From the NCBI GenBank assembly GCA_015478675.1, contig JADMIH010000101.1:1-14152 (forward strand): a stretch of 14,152 nucleotides of DNA, in the 5' to 3' direction. Positions within the stretch are counted from its first letter, which is position 1. Each line of letters opens with the position of its first letter. Under the pieces are notes generated by a model that saw nothing but the letters and a program-made list of their open reading frames with translations, was not told where the DNA came from and searched no databases. The DNA comes from Chloroflexota bacterium. GTDB taxonomy: Bacteria; Chloroflexota; Chloroflexia; QHBQ01; JADMIH01. Positions 1-6,570 of the stretch are shown here, piece after piece. The position numbers and the translations under genes were made by a program.

Positions 1-455
1 GGGGTGGAGGCGCTAGAGATAGCCGGTGGTCGCGGTCGCAAGCCTACCTACGGTAGTGAGGCATGCACTCGCATTCTACACAAGGTACAAAGCACCCCCA
101 ACCGTGAGCAAGAAGATGGCACTGCTACCCGGTCGTTGTCCACCTTGCAACGCTCGCTACGTGCGGAGGGTCGAGGATTGGAGCGAGTAGGAGCTATTAC
201 CATACGGGCAGTGCTGTACGAAGCAGGCTATTCTTACCAACTCACCCGCACCTGGTGTCCCAACGGCATTGCTCTGCGCAAGCGCAAAGAAGGAGTAGTC
301 ACTGTGATTGATCCGGATACACAGGGGGGAAAATGCATCGAGCGAGCGTACACCTTAGCTAAGCATGGGGGAGACTGACGGTGTGGTGTCAAGATGAAGC
401 GGGACCATATCAAGCACTCCCCCATGAGAGAGCCAGTTGGCAGCAGATAGTGTAA
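1..455 (+). pseudogene. IS630-type transposase remnant, 5' part only, frameshifted
   Basis: Reading frame 1 is open from the window edge to a stop at 376-378. It encodes a GRGRKP segment, then a winged-helix-like stretch (TATRSLSTLQRSL, TIRAVLYEAGYSYQLTRTW), the DNA-binding half of IS630/Tc1-type transposases. The expected continuation lies in the next frame: from about 366 it reads GRLTVWCQDEAGPYQALP and carries the first catalytic Asp region (DEAGP), until a stop at 453-455. The switch coincides with a run of five G (367-371); a sixth G, or a -1 slip there, would join the two parts. After 455 the rest of the DDE domain is missing, so the gene is dead even if slippage occurs. The true start lies upstream of the window or at the GTG at 4. 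Family assignment rests on motif recognition only. Confidence 0.75.
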
Positions 456-481
456 GCTCTTCTCGATGCCCCAATGTAGCC

Positions 482-535
482 TCCAATGTAGTCAGTGTAG
501 TCAGTGTAATCAGTGTAATCAGTGTAGTCAGTTGA
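482..535. repeat. 9-bp tandem repeat (about 5-6 units)
   Basis: The unit GTCAGTGTA or ATCAGTGTA recurs in register at 491, 500, 509 and 518, with a decayed fifth unit at 527-535 and a weak one at 482-490. It lies just after the truncated transposase. The 9-base unit keeps any reading frame, so the reverse strand shows a TDY repeat, but nothing suggests a real protein there. Confidence 0.85.
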
Positions 536-790
536 GCACGTCCTGGGTTCCTGGACTGCACAGAACGCCTCGTACAAGTGACCAATTCCTGCCTCAATAG
601 AGAGAGCGGACCTGTCTGCTTGTTCGTGGCGAGGTAAGGTAAGCACAGCTTCCTCATTGCTTGTATACTGCACTTGAGCGTTCCTTTCTGCTGTGAGTTT
701 TTTAGTCGAAACCCATCTTAGTAGAAGAGTGCCCCTTTCTTATTCTATTTCACCCCTTTACTTAGCGCGCATAAGCCCTGGCGATGCTGC
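536..790. other. Intergenic stretch without recognisable gene
   Basis: Between the tandem repeat and the plsX promoter I see no ORF with family resemblance, no tRNA-like fold and no clear hairpin. With 456-535 it forms the spacer between the transposase remnant and plsX. Confidence 0.6.
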
Positions 791-819
791 CGACTTGTTC
801 CATTAATCCCTGCTCACCA

Positions 820-828
820 TGATATAAT
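820..828 (+). promoter_or_regulatory. Extended -10 promoter element for plsX
   Basis: TGATATAAT is a perfect extended -10 (TG-N-TATAAT), 45 bases before the plsX ATG. No good -35 sits at normal spacing (TTGTTC at 795-800 is 22 bases away), which fits an extended -10 promoter. Predicted transcription start is near 835. Confidence 0.6.
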
Positions 829-873
829 AGCCATTGTTGTTTCACGGCGAGTGAAGAAGGGAAAGGGCGACAG

Positions 874-1872
874 ATGCGAATAGCCATTGATGCTATGGGC
901 GGAGATGAAGCGCCTGCTGAGACTGTAAAAGGCGCTGCGGCGGCGGCTCTTGAATATGGTATAGAGATAGCGCTTGTGGGGCAGCGTGACGCCATAGAAG
1001 CCGAGTTGCAAAAAGCCGACACTACAGGGCTGCGCCTGCAAATAGAGCCTGCCGCCTCCGTGATTCCTATGGACGAAAAGACGCCTTCAACAGCGTGGCG
1101 CCGGCAGAAAGACTCTTCCCTGTCTATGGGCTTGCAATTGCTCGCCGACAAAAAGGTGGATGCCCTCGTGTCAGCAGGGAACACAGGGGCGGTCGTTTCG
1201 GGTGGAACCTTTCTGCTAAAGCGCATCGAAGGTATAGACCGCCCGGCCCTGGGCATAGTCTTTCCCGCTATGGGCAACATCGGCAAGGTATTTCTGGTAG
1301 ATGTGGGCGCTACTCCCGACGCCCGCCCGCACTTCTTGCTGCAATGGGCAAGGATGGCGGCGGTATATATGGAGCGCGTGCAGGGCGTAAAGAACCCCAG
1401 GGTTGGCATTGTCTCCAACGGCGAAGAGGAGACAAAAGGTTCGGAACTGGTGCGTGAGACTTACCCCTTGTTGCAAGAGAGCGGGCTTAACTTCATAGGC
1501 AACGTGGAAGGCAAAGACATCCCGACAGGCATGGCGGACGTTGTGGTCACTGACGGCTTCACAGGCAATGTGATAATTAAGACCACCGAGGGCGTTGCCA
1601 AGATGATATTCGACTTGCTTCGTGCAGAGCTTACCTCTTCCACAATCAATAAGCTCCTCGCCGCCGGGCTGCGCCCCACTTTCCGACGCCTCGGCAATCG
1701 TCTTGACTACGCCGAGTACGGCGGCTCCATAGTCATGGGTGTCAACGGCATATTGATCAAGCCGCATGGCCGCTCGAACGCTAAGGCGATAAAGAACGCA
1801 ATCCGGGTAGCCAAAAGTGCAGTAGAAGGCGACATATTAACGGTCTTCCGCGAATTGGGCTCCAAAGATTAG
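874..1872 (+). CDS. plsX: Phosphate acyltransferase PlsX
   Basis: PlsX (acyl-ACP:phosphate transacylase) makes acyl-phosphate from acyl-ACP and phosphate; PlsY then uses it for the first acylation of glycerol-3-phosphate in phospholipid synthesis. It is a soluble enzyme acting at the membrane surface. The 332-residue product has the usual family length and full-length motifs: DAMGGDEAP at 7-14, SAGNTGA at 100-106, DVGA at 143-146, NGEEETKG at 182-189, GNVEGKDI at 209-216 and TDGFTGNV at 226-233. The ATG is preceded by a purine-rich Shine-Dalgarno (GAAGAAGGG, 854-862, and AAAGGG just after it). The usual partners (acpP, fabD, fabG, rnc) do not follow; the gene appears monocistronic, with its own promoter and a hairpin after the stop. 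Identification is firm. Confidence 0.97.
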   Translation: MRIAIDAMGGDEAPAETVKGAAAAALEYGIEIALVGQRDAIEAELQKADTTGLRLQIEPAASVIPMDEKTPSTAWRRQKDSSLSMGLQLLADKKVDALVSAGNTGAVVSGGTFLLKRIEGIDRPALGIVFPAMGNIGKVFLVDVGATPDARPHFLLQWARMAAVYMERVQGVKNPRVGIVSNGEEETKGSELVRETYPLLQESGLNFIGNVEGKDIPTGMADVVVTDGFTGNVIIKTTEGVAKMIFDLLRAELTSSTINKLLAAGLRPTFRRLGNRLDYAEYGGSIVMGVNGILIKPHGRSNAKAIKNAIRVAKSAVEGDILTVFRELGSKD

Positions 1873-1892
1873 GGCCTTACAGCCGTTGGGAG

Positions 1893-1913
1893 CTTATGCT
1901 ATTAGAGCATAAG
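1893..1913 (+). terminator. Weak hairpin after plsX
   Basis: CTTATGCT pairs with AGCATAAG (8 bp, 5-base loop) 20 bases after the plsX stop. There is no U-rich tail, so it is only a possible terminator or mRNA 3' end. The GC-rich hairpins of the nearby repeat element could also stop transcription. Confidence 0.35.
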
Positions 1914-1940
1914 AAGATGATCTCCGCCAACGTGAACATA

Positions 1941-2179
1941 AGCGCAAGAGTTCAGAGTTGGGGTAGAACAAAGTTCTGGAGGTATCTGTGCGGATGTACT
2001 CCCGACTACCCTCACCCCAAACCCCCTCTCCCATAAAGGGAGAGTGGGGAGACCCCTGTAACCTCGTCAGGGGTGTCCCCTGTGCACTCAGCAGGAGTAA
2101 AGCCCCCTCTCCCACAAGGGGAGAGGGGGCATGGGGTGAGGGGAGGGACGCCCCTCCACCCCTACGCTGAACAGTTACC
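1941..2179 (+). mobile_element. MITE-like inverted-repeat element, copy 1
   Basis: This non-coding element matches the reverse complement of 2811-2996. Shared blocks include GTTCAGAGTT (1950-1959), GTATCTGTG (1982-1990), CCCTCACCCC (2009-2018) and CCCTCTCCC. The right end (GCTGAACAGTTACC, 2166-2179) is the inverse of the other copy's left end. Inside are two stable hairpins: 2024-2050 (CCCTCTCCC / GGGAGAG) and 2102-2130 (a 12-bp GCCCCCTCTCCC / GGGAGAGGGGGC stem). The left terminus before 1950 is diverged, so the left boundary comes from alignment to copy 2. This copy is longer than copy 2 because the hairpin block is present in both orientations. There is no ORF, so any mobility would need a transposase supplied in trans. 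Confidence 0.7.
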
Positions 2180-2192
2180 AGTCAGTCCTGGA

Positions 2193-2221
2193 TTGACAAC
2201 CTTCCGAGACTGGGATAGAAT
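2193..2221 (+). promoter_or_regulatory. Near-consensus sigma-70 promoter for the DUF4446 gene
   Basis: TTGACA (2193-2198), a 17-base spacer and TAGAAT (2216-2221) form the strongest -35/-10 pair in the window. Predicted start near 2228 gives a leader of about 32 bases. It begins 13 bases after the end of repeat element copy 1. Confidence 0.75.
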
Positions 2222-2259
2222 CGCAGCCAACTCTATCCTTTGTTTGGAGCAGTATATTT

Positions 2260-2757
2260 ATGTCATTCGGCGAGATGTTGGCCTGGATCGCGTTGGGATT
2301 GAGCGTGATTTTCGGAATCCTGCTCCTCGTGCAGACTATGAGGATTGGGCGCATAGAAAGGCAGCTTCGCGCCCTGGTGCGGGGCGCTGGACCGGGTGCG
2401 GCTTCAGCATCGCTGGGCGACCTCATATCTCGCCAGGGCGCCCGGTTGGAGTCGAACAGCGAACAGATAGAAACACTGCATAGAGCCGCAGCCGCCCTGA
2501 ATGGGGCGGTGGCCCGAAGTGTGCAATGCGTAGGAATTGTGCGTTACAACCCTTTTCAGGAGACGGGAGGCGATCAGAGCTTTGCCCTTGCGCTGCTTAC
2601 TCCTTCCGGGGATGGTGTGGTGATAAGCAGCCTGCATACCCGCACAGCCACCCGCTTTTACGCCAAACCCGTCAAAGCCGGTAACTCTCCTCTATCGCTC
2701 TCCGACGAGGAATTGCAGGCAGTACATCAAGCTATGGAGCAAATAAAACAACTATGA
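2260..2757 (+). CDS. DUF4446 family membrane-anchored protein
   Basis: A 165-residue protein with a single N-terminal membrane segment (about 7-28, ALGLSVIFGILLLVQTM), then a charged, probably coiled-coil helix (29-85) and a compact C-terminal domain. The last carries the DUF4446 signature: VGIVRYNPFQETGGDQSFAL at 91-110, DGVVISSLHTR at 118-128, FYAKPV at 133-138, and an acidic closing helix. The family has no established function; members occur mainly in Firmicutes, Chloroflexota and relatives. Orientation is probably a short outside tail with the domain in the cytoplasm, inferred from the basic RIGRIERQLR after the membrane segment. The ATG has GGAG 11 bases upstream and a near-consensus promoter. 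The gene stands alone, boxed in by two copies of the repeat element. Confidence 0.88.
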   Translation: MSFGEMLAWIALGLSVIFGILLLVQTMRIGRIERQLRALVRGAGPGAASASLGDLISRQGARLESNSEQIETLHRAAAALNGAVARSVQCVGIVRYNPFQETGGDQSFALALLTPSGDGVVISSLHTRTATRFYAKPVKAGNSPLSLSDEELQAVHQAMEQIKQL

Positions 2758-2810
2758 ATTACGACTTAGATCACCGCAATTGCTAATCATCAATTCATAA
2801 TTCCACCAAG
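2758..2810. repeat. AT-rich intergenic repeat ending in AATTCATAATTCC
   Basis: After the DUF4446 stop, 2791-2804 reads CAATTCATAATTCC. The same motif recurs before prkA (6520-6536) and before spoVR (10579-10614). It directly abuts the left end of repeat element copy 2. Confidence 0.45.
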
Positions 2811-2996
2811 GGGGTAACTGTTTAGAGTAGGGGCTTGGAGGGCCTGGCGTAGCCCCTGATACCCCGTCCAGGAATAAAGCCCCCTCTCCCATGAAGGGAG
2901 AGGGGCATGGGGTGAGGGCGGGTGTGGGCAGATGGCGGAACACCCTCACAGATACCCCAGGAAGGTTGCTCTACCCTAACTCTGAACATTTACCCC
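2811..2996 (-). mobile_element. MITE-like inverted-repeat element, copy 2
   Basis: A 186-base element bounded by imperfect terminal inverted repeats: GGGGTAACTGTTTAGAGTAG on the left and, read on the - strand, GGGGTAAATGTTCAGAGTTA on the right. It is the inverted counterpart of 1941-2179. Its internal hairpin (GCCCCCTCTCCC at 2879-2890 with GGGAGAGGGGC at 2896-2906) also sits in a direct repeat shared with copy 1 (2092-2144 versus 2869-2918). No ORF and no clear target-site duplication are visible. Confidence 0.75.
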
Positions 2997-3032
2997 GAGA
3001 GATAAAGGTGGCGTTTCTCCGGCCTAAACAGG

Positions 3033-3038
3033 TATAAT
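3033..3038 (+). promoter_or_regulatory. -10 box for the first HTH/Sm-like gene
   Basis: A perfect TATAAT 112 bases before the ATG at 3151. No recognisable -35 is found at 16-18 bases, so an alternative factor or an activator may be needed. It implies a leader of about 105 bases. Confidence 0.4.
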
Positions 3039-3150
3039 AGCGTAGAAACAGCCCAACTTTGCCACCGAATGCCGTATCCTACTAGAAGCGGCGCTCGCCT
3101 GAATACGTTGCTAGGCAATCGCAGCAGGCGTTGGAACAGGAGCCTGAATT

Positions 3151-4275
3151 ATGAACATGCTACGGAGCATACGAGAGAAAAAAGGCCTCACCGTGTCGCA
3201 GCTAGCGGCACGGGCCAGTATACCAGCGAGGGTGCTGTCAGAGTATGAAGATGGCCTGCAACCCATCCCCCTGCCGCACGCCAAGCTCATCGCGAAAGCT
3301 TTATGGGTGCCAATTGAGGACCTAATGCCGCCCGCGGGCTCGGTGCCACCCCTTCCTCAGCAGACTAGCAGTGTGCCTTACCAGCCGCAGCAGATGATTG
3401 CCGTCGTGCCACCGCCTGCGGTGCAAGCCCCACCTGCGGCACCGTCCGCAGTTTCTGCGCAAGCAATGCCCCAGCCGCCGAGCGCCATCAGCTATGAGAG
3501 GCCGCGCACGTACGGCCCAACCGAAAAGGACCCCAAGGAACATGAGCGGCGTAGCGCAGATAATGGAAGGGGCGGAGAAGGTCGCACCACTCGCCCGTCA
3601 TCCCGGCCCGTGCCACCACCTCCCGGTCCCATAAGCGAAGGCCAGATGGAAGAACTGCTGCGGCTAACCACCCGCCTGGAGATAGACCAGGAGCAGCTAG
3701 AGAAACGGATAGGTAAAAGCTTATCCATGTTGACTAAACCTGAAGCGAAAGAGTGGATAAAGCGAGTGCGGGCGATGGCCGATGAGGTAGCCCCCACGCG
3801 CAAGGTACATTTCGGCCAGTGGCCCGAAGGACGAGAGGATAGAGAGGCTGCTTACCTACGAGAGCAACAGGATGCAAACGCCCCCTTCGTCTTCACCCTC
3901 TTCAACGGCGAGCGCTTCAATGGGGTCATCACCGATTTCACACCTTATACGATCACCATAAACCACGCGGCAACAGGTGAGGAGGTTGTGCTGCGCAAGC
4001 TCGCAATCGTCTATTATCGGCGCACAGCTAATGGTGACACCCAGGCCGGCATCGTCTCTGACACCGACAACATAGTTGAAGCAGCGCCCAAGAAGGCGGC
4101 TCGCCCGCGTGCAAGCACAACCAAAACAGCCAACAGCGACAAGACAACAGAAGTAGCAGCGCCCCTGGCAGAAGAGCACAGCCACCAGCCTGTGGATACA
4201 GGGCTCGACTCCGACCGAGTTGGAGAGCCTGTCACCCCTGAAAAGGACAACATGGACGAGGACCGTGGGGTCTAA
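3151..4275 (+). CDS. XRE-type HTH protein with C-terminal Sm/Hfq-like domain
   Basis: The 374-residue product has four parts. Residues 1-60 form a Cro/C1-type helix-turn-helix (SIREKKGLTVSQLAARASIP, then EYEDG, ending in IEDLMPP). Residues 61-160 are a Pro/Gln-rich, probably disordered linker. Residues 161-207 are helical (ISEGQMEELLRL, LEKRIGKSLSMLTKPEAKEW). Residues about 235-282 resemble an Sm/Hfq fold: LREQQDANAPFVFTLFNGE, then FNGVITDFTPYTITI and LRKLAIVYYRR, parallel to Hfq's NG..L.G.I..F and YKHAIS motifs. A charged tail follows. The start has AGGAG 8 bases upstream; an ATG at 3157 is an alternative. It is followed after 57 bases by a second, smaller protein of the same plan, so the two are probably co-transcribed. 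I infer a nucleic-acid-binding regulator, perhaps linking DNA and RNA binding. The HTH call is firm, the Sm call moderate. Confidence 0.8.
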   Translation: MNMLRSIREKKGLTVSQLAARASIPARVLSEYEDGLQPIPLPHAKLIAKALWVPIEDLMPPAGSVPPLPQQTSSVPYQPQQMIAVVPPPAVQAPPAAPSAVSAQAMPQPPSAISYERPRTYGPTEKDPKEHERRSADNGRGGEGRTTRPSSRPVPPPPGPISEGQMEELLRLTTRLEIDQEQLEKRIGKSLSMLTKPEAKEWIKRVRAMADEVAPTRKVHFGQWPEGREDREAAYLREQQDANAPFVFTLFNGERFNGVITDFTPYTITINHAATGEEVVLRKLAIVYYRRTANGDTQAGIVSDTDNIVEAAPKKAARPRASTTKTANSDKTTEVAAPLAEEHSHQPVDTGLDSDRVGEPVTPEKDNMDEDRGV

Positions 4276-4332
4276 TCAGAGTTTAGCAACATCTGCTTAC
4301 CACCGGCAGTGGTCAGTCATTGGTAGGATAGA

Positions 4333-4782
4333 ATGAGCCTTAGCGATTACATAAAATATTTGCGGGCCGTCAAAGGCGGCCTTACACCCTGGGAGATCGC
4401 CGAAGGGAGTGGGGTGCCCGCGCGGGACATCCATCTCATAGAGGTCAAGCATCGCAGGATGGGCGATAATGATGAGGCCCTTCAGAAGCTCGCGGCTTTC
4501 TTTGGTGTATCTGTAGAAGACCTTACCAACAGGCGAGAAGCTTATCGCAAGCGCCTCACCGAGTTCCTTCACGAGAGCCGAGAGAGCAAAACGCCAGTAG
4601 TCCTAAGGCTGGAAAGCGACGAGCAAGTCAACGGCACCATTCAGTGGTACTCACGAGAAGCCGTAGCTATCGCGCCCCAGAGTGAAGATAACTCCCCTTG
4701 CATCGTGCAGCGCGGTTGGATATCCGACTGGCGACGCGCTGAGAATCCTAACTGGGAGATCAAACCAGAGGTTAGTAGCTGA
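4333..4782 (+). CDS. Small HTH protein with Sm/Hfq-like C-terminal domain
   Basis: A 149-residue protein. Residues 1-66 are a Cro/C1-type helix-turn-helix domain (IKYLRAVKGGLTPWEIAEGS, then ALQKLAAFFGVSVEDL). Residues about 73-135 look Sm-like: an N-terminal helix (RKRLTEFLHESRES), TPVVLRLESDEQVNGTIQWY, VAIAP, then CIVQRGWISDWRR at the place of Hfq's second Sm motif. It has no long linker, unlike its upstream neighbour, and looks like a compact divergent paralogue of it. The ATG follows GGTAGGAT with short spacing. An M48 protease gene begins 41 bases downstream. Function unknown; a role in nucleic-acid binding is inferred from the two domains. Confidence 0.75.
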   Translation: MSLSDYIKYLRAVKGGLTPWEIAEGSGVPARDIHLIEVKHRRMGDNDEALQKLAAFFGVSVEDLTNRREAYRKRLTEFLHESRESKTPVVLRLESDEQVNGTIQWYSREAVAIAPQSEDNSPCIVQRGWISDWRRAENPNWEIKPEVSS

Positions 4783-4823
4783 TACCCTCACTATATCTAA
4801 CTCCTTGTAGCTAAGCTGTAGAA

Positions 4824-5969
4824 GTGATTGAACAGATGGAGCCGCGGGAGAAAAGGCAGGCCGACCTCGACCCTGAGAGGCAGCGGCAAGCTAAAGAGTA
4901 CGCGAGTATAAGGCGTCGCCTTTTCTTTGCAGAAGTTGCCCTCACAGCCGCCGCGGTCTTGCTGCTCCTGGTTAGCGGCTGGTCGGTTGTCCTCAGGAAT
5001 TGGGCAGAAGGCATCTCGCCGAGCCCCTGGGTTGTGGTTGCCCTTTACGGCATCGCCCTCGGTGCAATCTACACCATTGTTGCCTTGCCGCTGGATTACT
5101 ACTCCGGTTTTATTCTTCCTCACCGTTTTGGGCTATCCACGCAGACCCTTGCGGGCTGGGTTACAGACAACCTCAAAGAGCTAGCGCTTTCCGCTCTGCT
5201 GGGCATTGGGGGGCTAGAACTACTTTATTGGCTGCTGCGCTCCTTCCCGCAATGGTGGTGGCTGCTCATGGCGGCGCTGGTGTGGCTCTTTGCTGTGGCT
5301 ATGGCGCAACTTGCTCCGGTGCTCCTCATGCCTATCTTCTACAACTTCAAGCCACTTGATGACCCCGATTTGGCCCAACGGCTCACACTTTTGGCTGAGC
5401 AGGCAGGGACGAAGGTGCGCGGCGTCTATGTAATGGATATGAGCAGCCGCACCACAGCCGCCAACGCTATGCTAACGGGCCTCGGAAGAACCAGGCGCAT
5501 TATCCTGGGCGATACGCTTCTCACTGCATACACGCCCGATGAGATAGAGACGGTGCTGGCGCACGAGCTTGCCCACCATGTACATAACGACCTCCCAAAA
5601 GGTCTGGCGGCTGAGGCTTTGCTTGTAGTCATCAGCATGTGGGTAGCGTCGCTTGTGCTCGACTGGGGTGTGCCTCTCTTCGGGTTCCGGGGCATAGATG
5701 ACGTGGCCGCTCTGCCCCTCTTCGTGATAGCCATGTCACTCTTCGGTATTCTCTCCATGCCTGCGGCGAACTTCATGTCACGCCAGATGGAGCGCGCCGC
5801 CGACCAATACGCGATCCGTAGTACGCACAAAGCTCCGGCATTTCGGTCGGCAATGCTGAAGCTGGCGGGTCAAAACCTTTCCGAAGCCGATCCCCCAGCG
5901 TGGGCGCTAGCCCTTTTTTACAGTCACCCACCTGTCTCAGAGCGCATTAGAGCCGCAAACGAGCCTTAA
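4824..5969 (+). CDS. M48 family membrane metallopeptidase (Ste24/HtpX-like)
   Basis: A 381-residue zinc endopeptidase of the Ste24/CAAX-protease-1 type, embedded in the cytoplasmic membrane. The zinc site is HELAH at 247-251, with the third ligand in MERAAD (Glu323, Asp327). Hydrophobic segments lie at about 33-55, 68-90, 118-137, 144-172, 264-280 and 296-314, and the protein ends with the family's HPPVSERI motif. Such proteases degrade or process membrane and lipid-modified proteins; no substrate can be read here. The start is uncertain: GTG at 4824 and ATG at 4836 are both in frame and neither has a clear Shine-Dalgarno. It lies 41 bases after the small HTH/Sm-like gene and may share its transcript. 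Confidence 0.93.
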   Translation: MIEQMEPREKRQADLDPERQRQAKEYASIRRRLFFAEVALTAAAVLLLLVSGWSVVLRNWAEGISPSPWVVVALYGIALGAIYTIVALPLDYYSGFILPHRFGLSTQTLAGWVTDNLKELALSALLGIGGLELLYWLLRSFPQWWWLLMAALVWLFAVAMAQLAPVLLMPIFYNFKPLDDPDLAQRLTLLAEQAGTKVRGVYVMDMSSRTTAANAMLTGLGRTRRIILGDTLLTAYTPDEIETVLAHELAHHVHNDLPKGLAAEALLVVISMWVASLVLDWGVPLFGFRGIDDVAALPLFVIAMSLFGILSMPAANFMSRQMERAADQYAIRSTHKAPAFRSAMLKLAGQNLSEADPPAWALALFYSHPPVSERIRAANEP

Positions 5970-6115
5970 CTATGTACCAGATGCTTTCCTCTTCAACAAA
6001 GCTATTGTGGCTCCGTAATGCAACCCTTACGCGCTCTTCAGCGTTAATAGGAGTAAGGAGATAGTAATAGCCCGTTCGTCATTGCTTTATAGCCCGCAAA
6101 TACCTGTGGAAAAGC

Positions 6116-6145
6116 TTGAAAGAGTTAGCGCAATGGTGTTAACAT
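6116..6145 (+). promoter_or_regulatory. Possible promoter upstream of the prkA cluster
   Basis: TTGAAA (6116-6121), an 18-base spacer and TAACAT (6140-6145). If used, transcripts would start near 6152 and run through the hairpin set before reaching prkA, giving a leader of over 400 bases. TATAAT at 6316-6321 is a closer candidate but lacks a -35. Confidence 0.35.
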
Positions 6146-6167
6146 ATTAACATACAAATCAGGGTTG

Positions 6168-6225
6168 GTCCCGACCCCTGCGGGACATGTTGTTGATGTC
6201 CCCACAGTGCGCCGCCCTGGGGACA
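6168..6225 (+). promoter_or_regulatory. Overlapping, mutually exclusive hairpins
   Basis: Four short segments can pair in alternating ways. GTCCCG (6168-6173) pairs with CGGGAC (6181-6186). GGGACAT (6182-6188) pairs with ATGTCCC (6196-6202). TGTCCCC (6197-6203) pairs with GGGGACA (6219-6225). Neighbouring pairings exclude each other, as in attenuators. It may equally be the decayed relic of a palindromic repeat. Confidence 0.4.
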
Positions 6226-6486
6226 ATTTTGTATCCGGGGCCGCACTCTGACGCCCCACCTCCCGCCTCCGGCGGAGTTACTTTCCGCTTCGCGGAATTA
6301 TGGATTGCTGGTTACTATAATCGGGTAATTGGTGAATCCACGAGGTATGGCAACAGAAGCGTATTGTACCACACGCTCTACCCGTCACTTTTCGCTCTAC
6401 CACTACCTGGAAGAAAGCTCACAAACCCCCTCCGTCGCTGCTTGACGGGCAATCTCAACAGCCACAATTTATCTCGGGCTCCGCGG

Positions 6487-6530
6487 AATTATCAATTATG
6501 AATTGGAGCGCAAAATTGTAATTGATAATT
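6487..6530. repeat. AT-rich inverted repeat before prkA
   Basis: AATTATCAATT (6487-6497) and AATTGATAATT (6520-6530) are perfect 11-bp inverted copies separated by 22 bases. The right arm continues as CATAATT. Related AATTATCAATTC...ATAATTC sequence lies before spoVR (10573-10613). Confidence 0.7.
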
Positions 6531-6536
6531 CATAAT

Positions 6537-6551
6537 TTGGCCGAAGGCCAA
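6537..6551 (+). repeat. Triloop hairpin just upstream of the prkA ribosome site
   Basis: TTGGCC-gaa-GGCCAA, a 6-bp perfect stem with a 3-base loop, ends about 6 bases before the AAAGGAAAG ribosome-binding site. A similar GC-rich triloop hairpin precedes spoVR. Confidence 0.55.
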
Positions 6552-6570
6552 AGGTGGAAAGGAAAGTGGT

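Larger units (their letters stand above)
5970..6570. other. 600-base intergenic region with hairpins and repeats, no gene
   Basis: No convincing protein is encoded; the open frame at 6187-6501 runs through hairpins and repeats and resembles no family I recognise. Contents in order: a possible promoter (6116-6145), a set of alternative hairpins (6168-6225), two GC-rich triloop hairpins (6263-6275 CCGCC-tcc-GGCGG; 6284-6296 TCCGC-ttc-GCGGA), an isolated TATAAT at 6316-6321, an AT-rich inverted repeat (6487-6530) and a hairpin just before prkA (6537-6551). Confidence 0.6.

Noticed and set aside
482..535. CRISPR-like array
   Set aside because: Units are 9 bases in direct tandem with no spacers, and no cas gene is present.
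410..673. - strand frame with a TDY repeat
   Set aside because: The repeat is simply the translated 9-bp DNA array; there is no ribosome site, and the frame ends inside the transposase remnant.
762..1418. 218-codon open frame on the - strand
   Set aside because: It is antisense to plsX, which is certain, and has no family resemblance.
2073..2483. 136-codon frame on the + strand across the repeat element
   Set aside because: It starts inside the MITE-like hairpins and overlaps the DUF4446 gene in another frame; the DUF4446 frame is clearly the real one.
6187..6501. 104-codon open frame on the + strand
   Set aside because: It runs through hairpins and repeats, lacks a ribosome site and shows no protein-like composition.
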